64,000 nt of DNA from Sphingobacterium thalpophilum (GTDB lineage Bacteria > Bacteroidota > Bacteroidia > Sphingobacteriales > Sphingobacteriaceae), in assembly GCF_038396785.1 (NCBI RefSeq), contig NZ_CP151087.1:1922001-1986000 (forward strand). The letters run 5' to 3'. Positions 1-9,260 of the stretch are shown here, piece by piece. A model generated the notes under the pieces. It saw only the letters and a list, made by a program, of their open reading frames with translations, made no database searches and was not told where the DNA came from. The translations under genes were made by a program, and so were the position numbers. Numbering within the stretch: position 1 is the stretch's first letter; every line of letters begins with the position of its first letter.

Positions 1-52
1 TTTTTCATATTTCATAACGAATAATCTGATTATTAAGCATATCTTTGCCGCC

Positions 53-502
53 ATGAAAAAAATTGCCGACTACCGGAAGTTACTTAACGTAGAGAAATCT
101 GTGGATCTTAAAACCCTAAAATCTACCTACCGGACAATCATGAAAGAATGTCATCCAGATAAATTTGTCAATGATGAAGAAGGTCGTTTGGCTGCAGAGC
201 AAAAAAGTGTGGAAATGATTGAAGCCTACCATTTCCTGGTAAGCATCTGTCCAGAAACATTAGAGCAACAGTTGCCGATCTACACGGAGACAATTACCAA
301 TTCTGGCATTCAGGATATTGACTGGAAAGCACAAATATTGACAGTCACTTTTCATGACGGCAGTCAATATGAATATTTCGGTGTTCAGCGGAATGACTAT
401 ATTAAATTTGTCAACGCAGATTCTTTAGGTCGATTTGCCCGTAGACACATCTTCCATTCTTATCCTTACCGCAATGTATTAAAGACTGCGACAGTTGCTT
501 AA
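53..502 (+). CDS. J-domain protein with C-terminal KTSC domain
   Basis: This 149-residue protein begins with a DnaJ-like J domain (about residues 4-65) that keeps the HPD signature in CHPDKF, the residues that stimulate DnaK ATPase. The C-terminal part (about 85-145), with YEYFGV and a later FxxRHIFHSYPYR segment, resembles the KTSC domain, a short module first noted in lysyl-tRNA synthetase-linked proteins and of unknown function. No zinc-finger or G/F region is present, so it is a specialised co-chaperone rather than DnaJ itself. The ATG at 53 gives the complete J domain. It stands alone on the plus strand and is convergent with the next gene. Domain assignment is by motif; partner and role are unknown. 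Confidence 0.75.
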   Translation: MKKIADYRKLLNVEKSVDLKTLKSTYRTIMKECHPDKFVNDEEGRLAAEQKSVEMIEAYHFLVSICPETLEQQLPIYTETITNSGIQDIDWKAQILTVTFHDGSQYEYFGVQRNDYIKFVNADSLGRFARRHIFHSYPYRNVLKTATVA

Positions 503-530
503 ACACTGTTCTTTCTCAGCTATACAAAGA

Positions 531-565
531 TAAACGCCCGCTATCAGATTGATATAGGGCGTTTA
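531..565. terminator. Hairpin between convergent genes
   Basis: Nine-base arms TAAACGCCC (531-539) and GGGCGTTTA (557-565) pair perfectly, and the stem continues inward through CTATC/GATA. It lies between the stop codons of the J-domain gene and the surface-repeat gene on the other strand. There is no long T-run on either side, so it is a weak or bidirectional terminator by position and structure. Confidence 0.5.
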
Positions 566-637
566 CGTAAAATGTTAAATGTTTAAAAGCTATCTATAGA
601 ACAATGCTATTGCCAAATAGTTTTTAGTTTTATAATT

Positions 638-2470
638 TTAGCATAAGACCTGCCATTCCACCTCCATAAACGTATTTCGGGTACGGTCTCTCCGCCAAGC
701 TTTCCACAATGTACTACCACCATAAATTGAATTCTCGTCTCTTTCCGCATAGTTCAAGCTGGGAGCCACAAATATAGACATGCGCTCACTTAGTTTAAAC
801 GCCGGAATTACCCGCAGCGAGGACTGATGATTATCCAGGCTTTTAAATTTCTCTGTCAGATAATTACGTGTAGCTATTTCCGTACGCAGACTAAACTTGG
901 TCCTATTGATCAATACTGCACCTAAACCTGCTTCAAAGGCATATTTATCCGGTCTGTTGCCATCGAGTGCCCTATTGATCGATAATATACTATAGAGTAC
1001 ACGACCACCTGAACGAAATTGTAATCCGAGATAGCGATCCTCATTGACCGCTACTGAAAGACTCTGCTCACCATTTTTAATAAAATTAAGCAGACCAATG
1101 GGATAATCACTACTATCGGCAATATTAACGATACCTGCCACCTGAACTCCGCTTACTTTTTTAGCTTTATTAGCGATGCCTGCTAATTGACTTCCAACAG
1201 TCGATTCGCTATTGTTAAGTATGCTAGCAAGCTGTGTCTTTCCTGGAGCCTCATTGGCTAAATTTACAACACCAGCGATTTGAACACCTCTAACCGTATC
1301 CGCTTTGTTAAAAACACCCGCTATTTGCAGACCTTTCACTTCCCCGGAAACATGGTTTCCCACACCGGCGATCTGTACCCCACTTACATTTCCTCCTACA
1401 CCATTGAAGACGCCTGCCACTTGCAAACCTTTCATTTCTCCGAACACACGGTTTCCTACACCGGCAAGTTGTACACCACGCACACTTCCCCCAACGGCAT
1501 TGAAAACACCGCCCATTTGCAAGCCTTGCATATCATATTGATTAATATTAAATACGCCACCAAGCTCAATACCTTTTACCCCCGCAGTAGATCCACCAAT
1601 AATGTTTATGGAAAATTTATTCACAATTTGCGATTGTATAAAACCATGTGTACTTAATCCCGGTGTCATCGAAATTTGGTATGGGCTATACAAAAACATC
1701 CCGCCTAAATTCATACTTTGGATCTTTTGGGCAGGAGACAGAAATACCCGTCCCCAAAAAGATCGATAAAGACCATGATCTTCTTCATACCCTTCAAAAT
1801 AGCCATATTCACGCTTCTTCTTATCGCCAATTTGCGCTTCTATCGGAAAAATCACCATAACACTGGTGTCCCGAAAAGCCTCCTTACTAACGTTCACTGC
1901 AATGAGATTACTTTTTTTCTTTACGTCCAGCTCAAAGTAGCCATTTCGGTCCGTCAACGTAGACAATAAAGCACTTCGATCAAAGATACTGGCATTGGAA
2001 ATCGGATTATTAGTCCGAATATTTTTGATATACCCCGCTATAACAACTTTGTTTTTATGAGGTGTCTTCACTTCAAATTCCACCGACATCCGCTGAGGTA
2101 TATATTGAATAATAATATGCCTTCCAAGTTCTTTAAAACTATATTCCTTGCCCAAAATCCGATCCAGATAATCATACAAATTCCCTTTGAAGGCTTTAGT
2201 ATGAATCACACTGTCTGTCTGTAGGATATTTCCATTAAAGGAGAACAATACATCCTGCTGCTCCTTTAACAAGCGAAAAACTTCACCTACAGTAGCCTCT
2301 GGAAAGGCTGGTATTTGAATCGTTGCAGCGAGCTTTTGCTGTGCCCTTCCCAAATGGAACGAACACAGCATTAAAATTAAGAGATAAAGCTCTACCCTCT
2401 TTATAAAAAATAGTATCATGTTGTTTTCTATACAATTTTGTTCTGAAAATATATCTATCTGTTGGCTCAC
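638..2470 (-). CDS. STN-domain protein with LA_2272-type surface repeats
   Basis: The 610-residue protein has an N-terminal signal/membrane segment (about 20-43), a secretin/TonB short N-terminal (STN) domain (about 50-125), a carboxypeptidase-like regulatory beta-sandwich (about 140-205), and from about residue 290 to 460 at least eight copies of a roughly 20-residue repeat with the core GxQxAGVxN. That repeat matches the family called LA_2272 surface repeats. The C-terminal 150 residues look like beta-barrel strands. Such proteins usually follow a sigma/FecR pair in Bacteroidota and are exported to the cell surface; ligand unknown. Its start overlaps the stop of the FecR remnant by 4 bases (ATGA), so the genes were an operon. 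Confidence 0.7.
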   Translation of the reverse strand: MSQQIDIFSEQNCIENNMILFFIKRVELYLLILMLCSFHLGRAQQKLAATIQIPAFPEATVGEVFRLLKEQQDVLFSFNGNILQTDSVIHTKAFKGNLYDYLDRILGKEYSFKELGRHIIIQYIPQRMSVEFEVKTPHKNKVVIAGYIKNIRTNNPISNASIFDRSALLSTLTDRNGYFELDVKKKSNLIAVNVSKEAFRDTSVMVIFPIEAQIGDKKKREYGYFEGYEEDHGLYRSFWGRVFLSPAQKIQSMNLGGMFLYSPYQISMTPGLSTHGFIQSQIVNKFSINIIGGSTAGVKGIELGGVFNINQYDMQGLQMGGVFNAVGGSVRGVQLAGVGNRVFGEMKGLQVAGVFNGVGGNVSGVQIAGVGNHVSGEVKGLQIAGVFNKADTVRGVQIAGVVNLANEAPGKTQLASILNNSESTVGSQLAGIANKAKKVSGVQVAGIVNIADSSDYPIGLLNFIKNGEQSLSVAVNEDRYLGLQFRSGGRVLYSILSINRALDGNRPDKYAFEAGLGAVLINRTKFSLRTEIATRNYLTEKFKSLDNHQSSLRVIPAFKLSERMSIFVAPSLNYAERDENSIYGGSTLWKAWRRDRTRNTFMEVEWQVLC

Positions 2471-2766
2471 CTCGTCAGATGAATCTCGCTGTCTTTCACA
2501 TTTACGTTTAATCCAAATGTGCTAGAAATGACTTTCAAAATTTCAGTTAAACTATTTTGTTCGAATTTTGCTGTCAATAATAATTTCTGATCAGCAGGAT
2601 GGTCAATAATAATCTTATACGCATAAGCTTGATTTAGCAACTCAACAACACGCTGCAATGGGGTATTCTCAAAATCAAACACACGATCCACATAATATTT
2701 ATAAAACTGATCCTTGACAGGTTCCTTTCCTACTTTTATTGTATCACTATCCCGGATTGTAATCAT
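2467..2766 (-). pseudogene. FecR anti-sigma factor, C-terminal remnant
   Basis: The 99 residues match only the C-terminal (DUF4974-type) domain of Bacteroidota FecR anti-sigma factors, which normally run to over 300 residues with an N-terminal sigma-binding domain, one membrane helix and a periplasmic FecR domain. All of those are missing here. The reading frame opens inside the 3' end of the sigma gene, with an ATG at 2766 that is unlikely to be the ancestral start. The simplest reading is an internal deletion that removed the end of the sigma gene and about the first two thirds of fecR. The remnant would lack both sigma-binding and membrane anchoring. Confidence 0.7.
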
Positions 2767-3253
2767 TTGTTGTGTGATTTTCTACAGTCTTCGGGGAGAT
2801 AGACAATTTGACGGCAATTTCTTTATAACTCAATTCTTCAATTTTATGAAGATAAAAGACCTGTTGCCGCATAAAAGGCATTTGTGTAATCAGCTCTTTT
2901 ACGTATTCTAACTCTCCTTTATAGGCAATTTGTCGTTCAAGATCTTCATATTGGGTCAGTACAAATGGTTTCTCAAACGCTACATATTTTCTATTCAATG
3001 CACGCCGGCGCAATTCATCAATCAATTTTGTGCGCGCAATTTGGAAGAGCTGGGTACTGAATTGGATTTGCTGATTCGCATTATTTTTGCGTTCCCAAAC
3101 AATTAAAAAAGTCTGTTGGACGACATCTTCAGCGAGATTCGAACATTGGGTCTTCTGATACAGAAAATAGTATAATTTCCTGTACCAATAACGATAAGCT
3201 AAAAAAAACTCTTTTTCGTTAGTAGGTGCCCGCTGTAGGATTTTATTAATCAT
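2747..3253 (-). CDS. ECF sigma factor, 3' truncated
   Basis: A 168-residue extracytoplasmic-function sigma-70 protein. Region 2 is visible at about residues 25-90 (YRKLYYFLY, then the LAEDVVQQTFLIVWE core that binds the -10 element), and region 4 at about 115-160 with the helix-turn-helix LSYKEIAVKLSISPKTVENH. In relatives the protein continues after KTVENH with a further 15 to 25 residues; here it ends at once with an unrelated tail, TTNDYNPG. The 20-base overlap with the fecR remnant in another frame supports a deletion junction close to 2770. Region 4 may still fold, so residual activity is possible, but anti-sigma control is probably lost. Confidence 0.7.
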   Translation of the reverse strand: MINKILQRAPTNEKEFFLAYRYWYRKLYYFLYQKTQCSNLAEDVVQQTFLIVWERKNNANQQIQFSTQLFQIARTKLIDELRRRALNRKYVAFEKPFVLTQYEDLERQIAYKGELEYVKELITQMPFMRQQVFYLHKIEELSYKEIAVKLSISPKTVENHTTNDYNPG

Positions 3254-3567
3254 AATCTACATTTAGATAGTCTTGTTTCAATGCTGTTATCCTTTTCACA
3301 AAGAACATCGAAATTGGTATCTGACAGAATTTCAATTTGATCCATCAAAATGACCCATGCTTTTTGGCTAGTTATCCAGCTCTAAAGTGATTATTTTTTA
3401 ACAAAAAAAGATCAATAAAGCCAAAAGTGGCTTATAAAGAGTAGTTTACAAGAACCGGAAATGTTATCGGTAACGATTTAGTAATGGTGCTAGATGCATT
3501 CATTTTCACTAAAAATCCTTGTAAATCAATCGCTAATTTACGAAAATATTAGTGCATTATGTATGGT
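3254..3567. other. Intergenic region upstream of the sigma gene
   Basis: This 314-base AT-rich gap holds no convincing ORF. One hairpin is seen at 3417-3432 (AAGCCA, loop AAAG, TGGCTT), followed on the minus strand by a run of T after eight bases. It could be a weak terminator for the rteC gene that ends at 3568 on the same strand. The sigma gene promoter should lie near 3260-3330, but I see no clear TAnnTTTG element. Confidence 0.35.
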
Positions 3568-4404
3568 TCACTGTTTTTCTTCTTGTTCATCCATTTTCTT
3601 GATTAAGGACTCCCTTAACGTATCTAAGAATTTGGTTCGGCTCATTTTTCGATTTCGTAATTCTAGATAGGTATGATAAAAATCGCCTAATTCAATATTA
3701 AAAACGCTTTCAAAATATTTTGCAATTAGTTTAACATCCGCATTTCCATTATCAAAAACTCCTTGGTAGTGTAGTGCATATATCAATTCTATCAATGATG
3801 TCTTACTTGCTGTCCAGTTTAAACTTGTTTGAATAGTTGAAGGTTTATTAATTTTATGTAAGCACGCCAGTTGATCTTCAATATACACTTGTATTAAATC
3901 ATTAGCTAATATTTTTGCTACTTTATAATCATGAGAAGTTGAAAAACTATGGTCGGATTGAAAATAGTACGTGTCAAGGCTTAATTTTATATCGTGCTTT
4001 CCTCTTAGAAAGTACTTGTTATCTAAATAACTGCTGTCCGTTCTAAAATATTTATAGAACTCCAGATTGTTATCGAAGAACTTCCTTAATCTTATCTGCT
4101 CATTGGTAAGATACTTTTTGATGGATTTGAAACCGCCATATGGCTTTTTTGTTTCAATCTTAAAGACGGCATTATAGTATATCAATTTTGAAAGTATGCT
4201 TGGCTTTAGTTTTTTAAAGAAGTGTATTTCATCTTTCTCTTCAATAAAACCTTTTTCCAGAACATAAAGCTTGATGTCCTTAAGATAACTAAGTATGAGG
4301 TTAACAGCCATTTCTGATAGCTGAATAGGCTCATCAAATTCGATCTTAAGTTCTTCTAGTCTACTATCAAGTTCTCGAAGTTTATCTTTGTAAAATTTAT
4401 GCAT
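3568..4404 (-). CDS. rteC: RteC-family regulator, copy 1
   Basis: A 278-residue protein that aligns over its whole length with the other two RteC copies in this window. Shared blocks include EIHFFKxxKPxILxKLIYYNA near residue 65-85, FYKYFRT, FLRGKHDIKLSLDTYYF near 135-150, FSTSHDYKxAKIxANDLIQVYIEDQL, and LGDFYHTYxELRxRK near the end. In CTnDOT, RteC is a DNA-binding activator of the excision operon, itself controlled by the RteA/RteB two-component system. This copy lies 64 bases after the kdp-linked histidine kinase on the same strand, so it may be read with the kdp operon. No excision genes adjoin it, so its target is unknown. Confidence 0.8.
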   Translation of the reverse strand: MHKFYKDKLRELDSRLEELKIEFDEPIQLSEMAVNLILSYLKDIKLYVLEKGFIEEKDEIHFFKKLKPSILSKLIYYNAVFKIETKKPYGGFKSIKKYLTNEQIRLRKFFDNNLEFYKYFRTDSSYLDNKYFLRGKHDIKLSLDTYYFQSDHSFSTSHDYKVAKILANDLIQVYIEDQLACLHKINKPSTIQTSLNWTASKTSLIELIYALHYQGVFDNGNADVKLIAKYFESVFNIELGDFYHTYLELRNRKMSRTKFLDTLRESLIKKMDEQEEKQ

Positions 4405-4468
4405 TAGAAAAATATGTGGAAGTTTCCACGACGAGCTTCAGATCATGTCAGCTCAGAGACGTTGAAAA

Positions 4469-6205
4469 TTACTGATTAATATTAAATATATTGAGTGTAA
4501 AATAAAAGGTACTTCCTGCACCGTACTCACTTTCGACCCATATTTTACCTCCCTGAGCCTCAATAAACTCTTTGCTTATACTCAGTCCTAAGCCGGTTCC
4601 TTCTTTTTTAGTACCGGGAATACGGAAGTATCGTTCAAAGATCTTACTCAGGAACTGAGGCTGTATACCTTGACCGGTGTCTGTTACAGAAAATTGAATT
4701 ATATCTTCTATCTTTTCTGTTTTTACATGGATCGTGGAATTTTCGTATGAATATCGAACTGCGTTAGAGATTAAGTTGGTCAACACCCACGCCGTTTTTT
4801 CGCTATCCGCTGCAACAAGATCGTCGTCCTCTATACTGATTTCAATGTTTATGTTTTTATGTTCAGCAGCTGATTTATTAGCATTTACAGCATAATCAAC
4901 CATAGGTCTCATTTCAGAAGCAATCAGATTTATCTGAATAGCCCCACTTTCTACCTGTGTGATATTTAACAATTCTCCGGTGATTCGTAAAAGTCTCTCA
5001 ACATCGTCTTTTATACCACTAATTAGTCCTTTTTGTTCTTCATTTAAATAACCTGTCTTTTCATTCTGCAAAATTTGGATACCTAGCTGCATGGATGAAA
5101 TAGGTGTTTTAAATTCATGGGAAACAGTTCCCATAAAATTGGTTTTTGCCAAATCCAGCTCTTTAAATGGTGTAATATTTCTCAATAGAATAACCTGACC
5201 GATAAATTCACTATCTGCTTCTCCAGTTGGAACGATGTTGATGTCCACAACCTCTTTTTCAAAGTAGCTTTCCTTACTATCGGCGTAAATTTTTAATTGT
5301 TCGGATTTTGTATTTTCAGGTTTCGGAAGAAAAATATCCTTGATAATATTTCTAATTAAATCATTGGTAACGGCTATATCCTGTATTTGTTTACCAATAA
5401 ATTCTTCTTTTTTTAAACCACAAATACTCAAAGCTTCTTCATTAGCGAAAAGAACTTTTTTATTTTCATCGATACCAATAACCGGATCATGCAGGTTATC
5501 AATCAGAGTTTCAATGCGTTTTTTACCTTTTAGGATTTTATCCAATTTACTCTCGGAATATTCTTCCAGTTTCTCAGCCATTGTGTTGAATGATTTTGCC
5601 AAATCACCAAATTCATTATGTCCTTCAAAATGCACCCTCTTCCTATAATTCTGTCCTGCTATTTCTTTTATACTATCGGTTAATTCCGTAATAGGATTGG
5701 CTATACTAGAAGGTAAATTGACCAGTAAAATAAATGCAATCAGGAAGCATAGTGAGCCTGTAACTGAAATAATAACAATTGCGTTTTGAGCAGTATCATC
5801 GGCAATGTCACTTTTCCGGTTAATGGCTTCCATATTCAAGCGCATCAGTTCCGTAATATCTTTCCGAATGTTGGATATTAATGAGGAGTCCTCAGGCTGT
5901 ATCATTAGCTGTTTAAAATGTTTAATGATGAGGTTAGTAGCCTCTACTTCTCCTATCTCGGTTACATTCTTCTGTTGCAGATCCAGATTCTTTTGAAAGG
6001 TGTCCAAAGCAGATTTGTCTATTGCTAAATCTTCCAAAGACAATAGCATATTTCTGGAATATTGCAAGGTATTGTAATTGGCAACAAGGATATTATTCGT
6101 ATCTTTTTTGAGTTGGTTTACATACCAGCCACTAACAACAGCTAATGCCAATATGAGTAAGAACAGAGCACCAACTCCAACCGTTAATTTTGCTTTTATT
6201 TTCAT
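4469..6205 (-). CDS. Membrane sensor histidine kinase of the kdp locus
   Basis: A 578-residue kinase: membrane helix at about 7-29, a short periplasmic domain, second helix at about 143-165, HAMP linker (about 165-218), PAS domain (about 228-350), then the catalytic core. The H-box is FMGTVSHEFKTP with the phospho-acceptor His at about 364, followed by an N-box (NLISNAVRYS), G1 (VTDTGQGI) and G2 (GTGLGLSI). It begins one base after the KdpD sensor-half gene ends, so the two are translationally linked. Together they replace the single KdpD of enterobacteria: this protein supplies the kinase, the upstream gene the cytosolic sensor. The likely response regulator is the sigma-54 activator at 22295-23632. 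Confidence 0.85.
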   Translation of the reverse strand: MKIKAKLTVGVGALFLLILALAVVSGWYVNQLKKDTNNILVANYNTLQYSRNMLLSLEDLAIDKSALDTFQKNLDLQQKNVTEIGEVEATNLIIKHFKQLMIQPEDSSLISNIRKDITELMRLNMEAINRKSDIADDTAQNAIVIISVTGSLCFLIAFILLVNLPSSIANPITELTDSIKEIAGQNYRKRVHFEGHNEFGDLAKSFNTMAEKLEEYSESKLDKILKGKKRIETLIDNLHDPVIGIDENKKVLFANEEALSICGLKKEEFIGKQIQDIAVTNDLIRNIIKDIFLPKPENTKSEQLKIYADSKESYFEKEVVDINIVPTGEADSEFIGQVILLRNITPFKELDLAKTNFMGTVSHEFKTPISSMQLGIQILQNEKTGYLNEEQKGLISGIKDDVERLLRITGELLNITQVESGAIQINLIASEMRPMVDYAVNANKSAAEHKNINIEISIEDDDLVAADSEKTAWVLTNLISNAVRYSYENSTIHVKTEKIEDIIQFSVTDTGQGIQPQFLSKIFERYFRIPGTKKEGTGLGLSISKEFIEAQGGKIWVESEYGAGSTFYFTLNIFNINQ

Positions 6206-6206
6206 T

Positions 6207-7334
6207 TTACGAAAGTATTACGAGATCTATATTTTCTTGTGACAGCTTGTTCAGCAAGGCATTGAAGGTATCAGTCGCTAAAATTATTTTAGCTAAGTTT
6301 AAATGTGGTTTGCCAATGCATACCGTCGTTATTTTACGGTCTTCACATTCTTTGATAATTGCTTTAGTGGTGTTTTTAGCTTTTACCTTAATTATTTCAG
6401 CTCCTAATTCAGTAGCTAATTTAAAATTATTAATCAAATGCCGTTGTTTATCCAGAGCAATTTTATCCGGGCTTTCTTTAGGTATTTGCACATACATAAC
6501 ATACCATTTGCTGTTATAATAATTTGCTAAACGTGCGGTCTTTCGTATAACGTTTTTTGCTGTTTTTTCATTAGAGCTGATGCAAGCTAAAAAGCGTTCT
6601 TTCTTAATATTCCTTGTCAGTACGACTTCTGTCTCTACCTTTCGCTGAACTTGTGAAGCCACTTCTTTTAACGCTAATTCGCGAAGCTGTAGGATGTGCT
6701 CACTCTTAAAAAAATTACCCAGGGCCGCTGCTATTTTAGAACTTTCATAAATTTTACCTTCCTTCAGACGATCGATCAGATCCTCTGCCGTGAGGTCAAT
6801 ATTGACTACCTCATCCGCTTGGGCTACAACACTGTCCGGCACACGTTCCTGAACATCTATCCCAGTAATCTCCCGTACTTCTTCATTCAGGCTTTCAATA
6901 TGCTGGATATTGACCGCACTGATCACATTAATGCCTGCGTCCAGAATATCGAGTACATCCTGCCAGCGTTTTTCATTGTTGCTTCCTTCTATGTTGGTAT
7001 GAGCGAGTTCATCTACAATGACCACCTCTGGTCGCAGATTGATAATTGCCTGCAAGTCCAGTTCTTCTAATTCTTTACCCTTGTAAAAAAGCTTACGTCT
7101 TGGTATTAATGGAAGCCCATCCAGCAGAGCATGTGTTTCTGGTCTTTTGTGTGTTTCAACATAACCGATTTTTACATCAATGCCATTGCGTAAAAGTGTA
7201 TGAGCCTCTTGCAGCATACGGTACGTTTTACCTACACCCGCACTCATCCCGATGTAGAGCTTAAATTTTCCTCTTCGGGATTTTTGGATCAGATCCAAAA
7301 AATGTTCGGCATTTTTTCTTTCGTCCATACACAA
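6207..7334 (-). CDS. kdpD: KdpD N-terminal sensor half (KdpD + Usp domains)
   Basis: The 375 residues correspond to the cytosolic N-terminal half of KdpD. The KdpD domain (about 16-225) has the Walker A-like MSAGVGKTYRML and the Walker B-like VVIVDELAHTN; a universal-stress-protein-like domain follows (about 245-375). The membrane, GAF and histidine-kinase parts of full-length KdpD (about 890 residues) are absent and are partly supplied by the next gene. In E. coli the N-terminal half binds ATP and responds to K+ and c-di-AMP-type signals in various species. This split form is common in Bacteroidota kdp loci. The start at 7334 or the Met two codons later (MDER) are both plausible. Confidence 0.85.
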   Translation of the reverse strand: MCMDERKNAEHFLDLIQKSRRGKFKLYIGMSAGVGKTYRMLQEAHTLLRNGIDVKIGYVETHKRPETHALLDGLPLIPRRKLFYKGKELEELDLQAIINLRPEVVIVDELAHTNIEGSNNEKRWQDVLDILDAGINVISAVNIQHIESLNEEVREITGIDVQERVPDSVVAQADEVVNIDLTAEDLIDRLKEGKIYESSKIAAALGNFFKSEHILQLRELALKEVASQVQRKVETEVVLTRNIKKERFLACISSNEKTAKNVIRKTARLANYYNSKWYVMYVQIPKESPDKIALDKQRHLINNFKLATELGAEIIKVKAKNTTKAIIKECEDRKITTVCIGKPHLNLAKIILATDTFNALLNKLSQENIDLVILS

Positions 7335-7407
7335 ACCGTTTGATTATATAAATTTACAAATTCCCCTTAGACAAATTGTTAAGGGGAACTTGAGTTAAGT
7401 ACAAAAA

Positions 7408-8490
7408 TTAAAAACGTATCGCAAGCGATGTAACCGCCATCACATTATCTTCCTTCATTTGTTCATCTCTATTCAGGAATACAGCATCCTTACTGTTCAG
7501 GCTTTTCACTTCGGTACGCCAAACCAGATTAGGCAAGATTTGGTAATCTACATTGATCGAAGCTCCAAAAGTCTGAAATCCATTTTCTGTACCGGAACCG
7601 ATGATAACTCCATTCTTATCTTGATAATATTCTCCTCTGGCAGCAATACTTACTTTTTCAGTGGGACTGTATTTTGCAATCAGTACGGGTGTGTACCATG
7701 TATCATAGTCATCACTTGACTTTTCTTTCTGTTGTGCACCAATATCAAATCCGGCAATAAGGGCAAATTGATTACTGATCTGAAACTGTCCGTACAGATT
7801 GTGGAAATAACGCATTCTACGCTCATCATCCGGAAAATCGTTGCCTATAAAGGAACTACTGTTCAAGGTAACCTTATCTGATGGTTTAAAAGTTAACTGA
7901 TGTCCGAAGGCGGGCGTTGTATTGCCTTCCACACGTTGAATGCGTTGCCAGCTGTTTAATATCAGTACCGCCATATTCCATTTGCCGTTGTCGGTTGCAT
8001 AGGACAGCTTAGCCCCTGTTTCGAAATAAGGTGAATTATCGGCCATCATACTTCTCGTCAATGTAAAGCAATCTGCTCCGATAGCACTTTCAAAACCAAT
8101 ATGCGACGGTAGAATACCAGCATCTATCCAAAGATTTTTGGTTTTCGATAACTTCACACCCACGTTAGCTTCGTAGATGTTTTTAAGCACACCTTCTTCA
8201 GCGGCATAGTTGGCATTCATATAGGAGCCCACTCCAAGAGCCAGATTAGCCCGCATACGGTCTGTTTCATAAGCGGCTTTTATGAAACCTAAGTTTAAGC
8301 TCACTTCATTGTTACGGTTATGGCTGTACACAAATCCGGGTCTGGTGTTCGACTTTGCATTATTGAAGTCCTGTTGGTAATAAACTTCTGCATATCCGCT
8401 GATGGTCAACGGTTTTTTTTCTGTTTCCTGAGCACATACACTTCCTGTTGCTCCCAGCAGGATCGCTGAGAACATAATTATTTTTTTCAT
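7408..8490 (-). CDS. Outer-membrane beta-barrel porin of the kdp locus
   Basis: A 360-residue protein with a clear Sec signal peptide (MKKIIMFSAILLGATGSVCAQ) and alternating beta-strand pattern ending in a C-terminal aromatic (LAIRF), typical of an outer-membrane barrel. It resembles the OmpL-like/BBP2 porin family that accompanies kdpABC in many Bacteroidota. A likely role is to let K+ cross the outer membrane when the high-affinity pump is needed; this is inference from position. It lies between kdpC (188-base gap) and the KdpD half (73-base gap), in the same direction. Confidence 0.8.
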   Translation of the reverse strand: MKKIIMFSAILLGATGSVCAQETEKKPLTISGYAEVYYQQDFNNAKSNTRPGFVYSHNRNNEVSLNLGFIKAAYETDRMRANLALGVGSYMNANYAAEEGVLKNIYEANVGVKLSKTKNLWIDAGILPSHIGFESAIGADCFTLTRSMMADNSPYFETGAKLSYATDNGKWNMAVLILNSWQRIQRVEGNTTPAFGHQLTFKPSDKVTLNSSSFIGNDFPDDERRMRYFHNLYGQFQISNQFALIAGFDIGAQQKEKSSDDYDTWYTPVLIAKYSPTEKVSIAARGEYYQDKNGVIIGSGTENGFQTFGASINVDYQILPNLVWRTEVKSLNSKDAVFLNRDEQMKEDNVMAVTSLAIRF

Positions 8491-8678
8491 CGTATTAATT
8501 TGATTTTTTAAGGTGATGAAGCTATCAGATTTATTCCCCTTGTGTGGTTGAATAAATCATGATGGTTTCATTTTTGAATTATTAAAATTTAAACTGTTTT
8601 ATTGAAATTCTCCCGAACTATATATTTCGAATGGCTACACATACATTTGAATTAAATGGTTGGGAAATATTGGGTTGC

Positions 8679-9239
8679 TTATTTGAGTTCGTCCAATGCA
8701 ATATTTAGTTTCAGTACATTGATCTTTTCTGGACCAAATAGGCCCCATAAAGGTTTTTCTGTTTGCTGATCAATTAATTGATTTAATTTCAGTTCATCAA
8801 TACCTCTTATTTTAGCTATCCGCTTTACTTGTACTTTGGCGGCTTGAACGGAAAAGTTAGGATCCAATCCGCTTCCGCTGGCTGTCACCAGATCAACAGG
8901 TATTTCAGATTTATCAACCTCCGGGTTGTGTACTAAAAAAGTATCAATTCGTGCCTGAACGTCTGCTAAATATTCCTCATTGGAAGGGCCTTTGTTACTG
9001 CCTCCTGAGCCGGCAGCATTGTAATCCACAGCGGATGGTCTTGACCAGAAATAATTGTCGTCTGTAAAAGATTGACCAATATTCACATAATGCTTGTTTC
9101 CGTTGTGTTCAATAATTTCTCCTTTTCCAGCATTGGGAGCAAACTGTGCGATACCCCAGACTGCAAGTGGGTAGATGACTGTAAAAAACAGGATCATAAC
9201 AGCAGTCAATTTTATAGCGGGCAAAATATGTTTTTTCAT
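8679..9239 (-). CDS. kdpC: KdpC, K+-transporting ATPase subunit C
   Basis: A 186-residue protein with one N-terminal membrane helix (about 8-30) and a periplasmic domain carrying the family blocks YFWSRPSAVDYNAAGSGGSN and SGLDPNFSVQAAKVQVKRIA. KdpC stabilises the KdpFABC complex and raises ATP affinity. Length fits the family. It follows kdpB by 21 bases. Confidence 0.95.
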   Translation of the reverse strand: MKKHILPAIKLTAVMILFFTVIYPLAVWGIAQFAPNAGKGEIIEHNGNKHYVNIGQSFTDDNYFWSRPSAVDYNAAGSGGSNKGPSNEEYLADVQARIDTFLVHNPEVDKSEIPVDLVTASGSGLDPNFSVQAAKVQVKRIAKIRGIDELKLNQLIDQQTEKPLWGLFGPEKINVLKLNIALDELK

Positions 9240-9260
9240 TACTATTATTTTTATAAAGGA

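Noticed and set aside
1280-1657. Overlapping plus-strand frames rich in Thr, Pro and His
   Set aside because: They are antisense to the repeat region of the surface-repeat protein and owe their openness to its periodic sequence.
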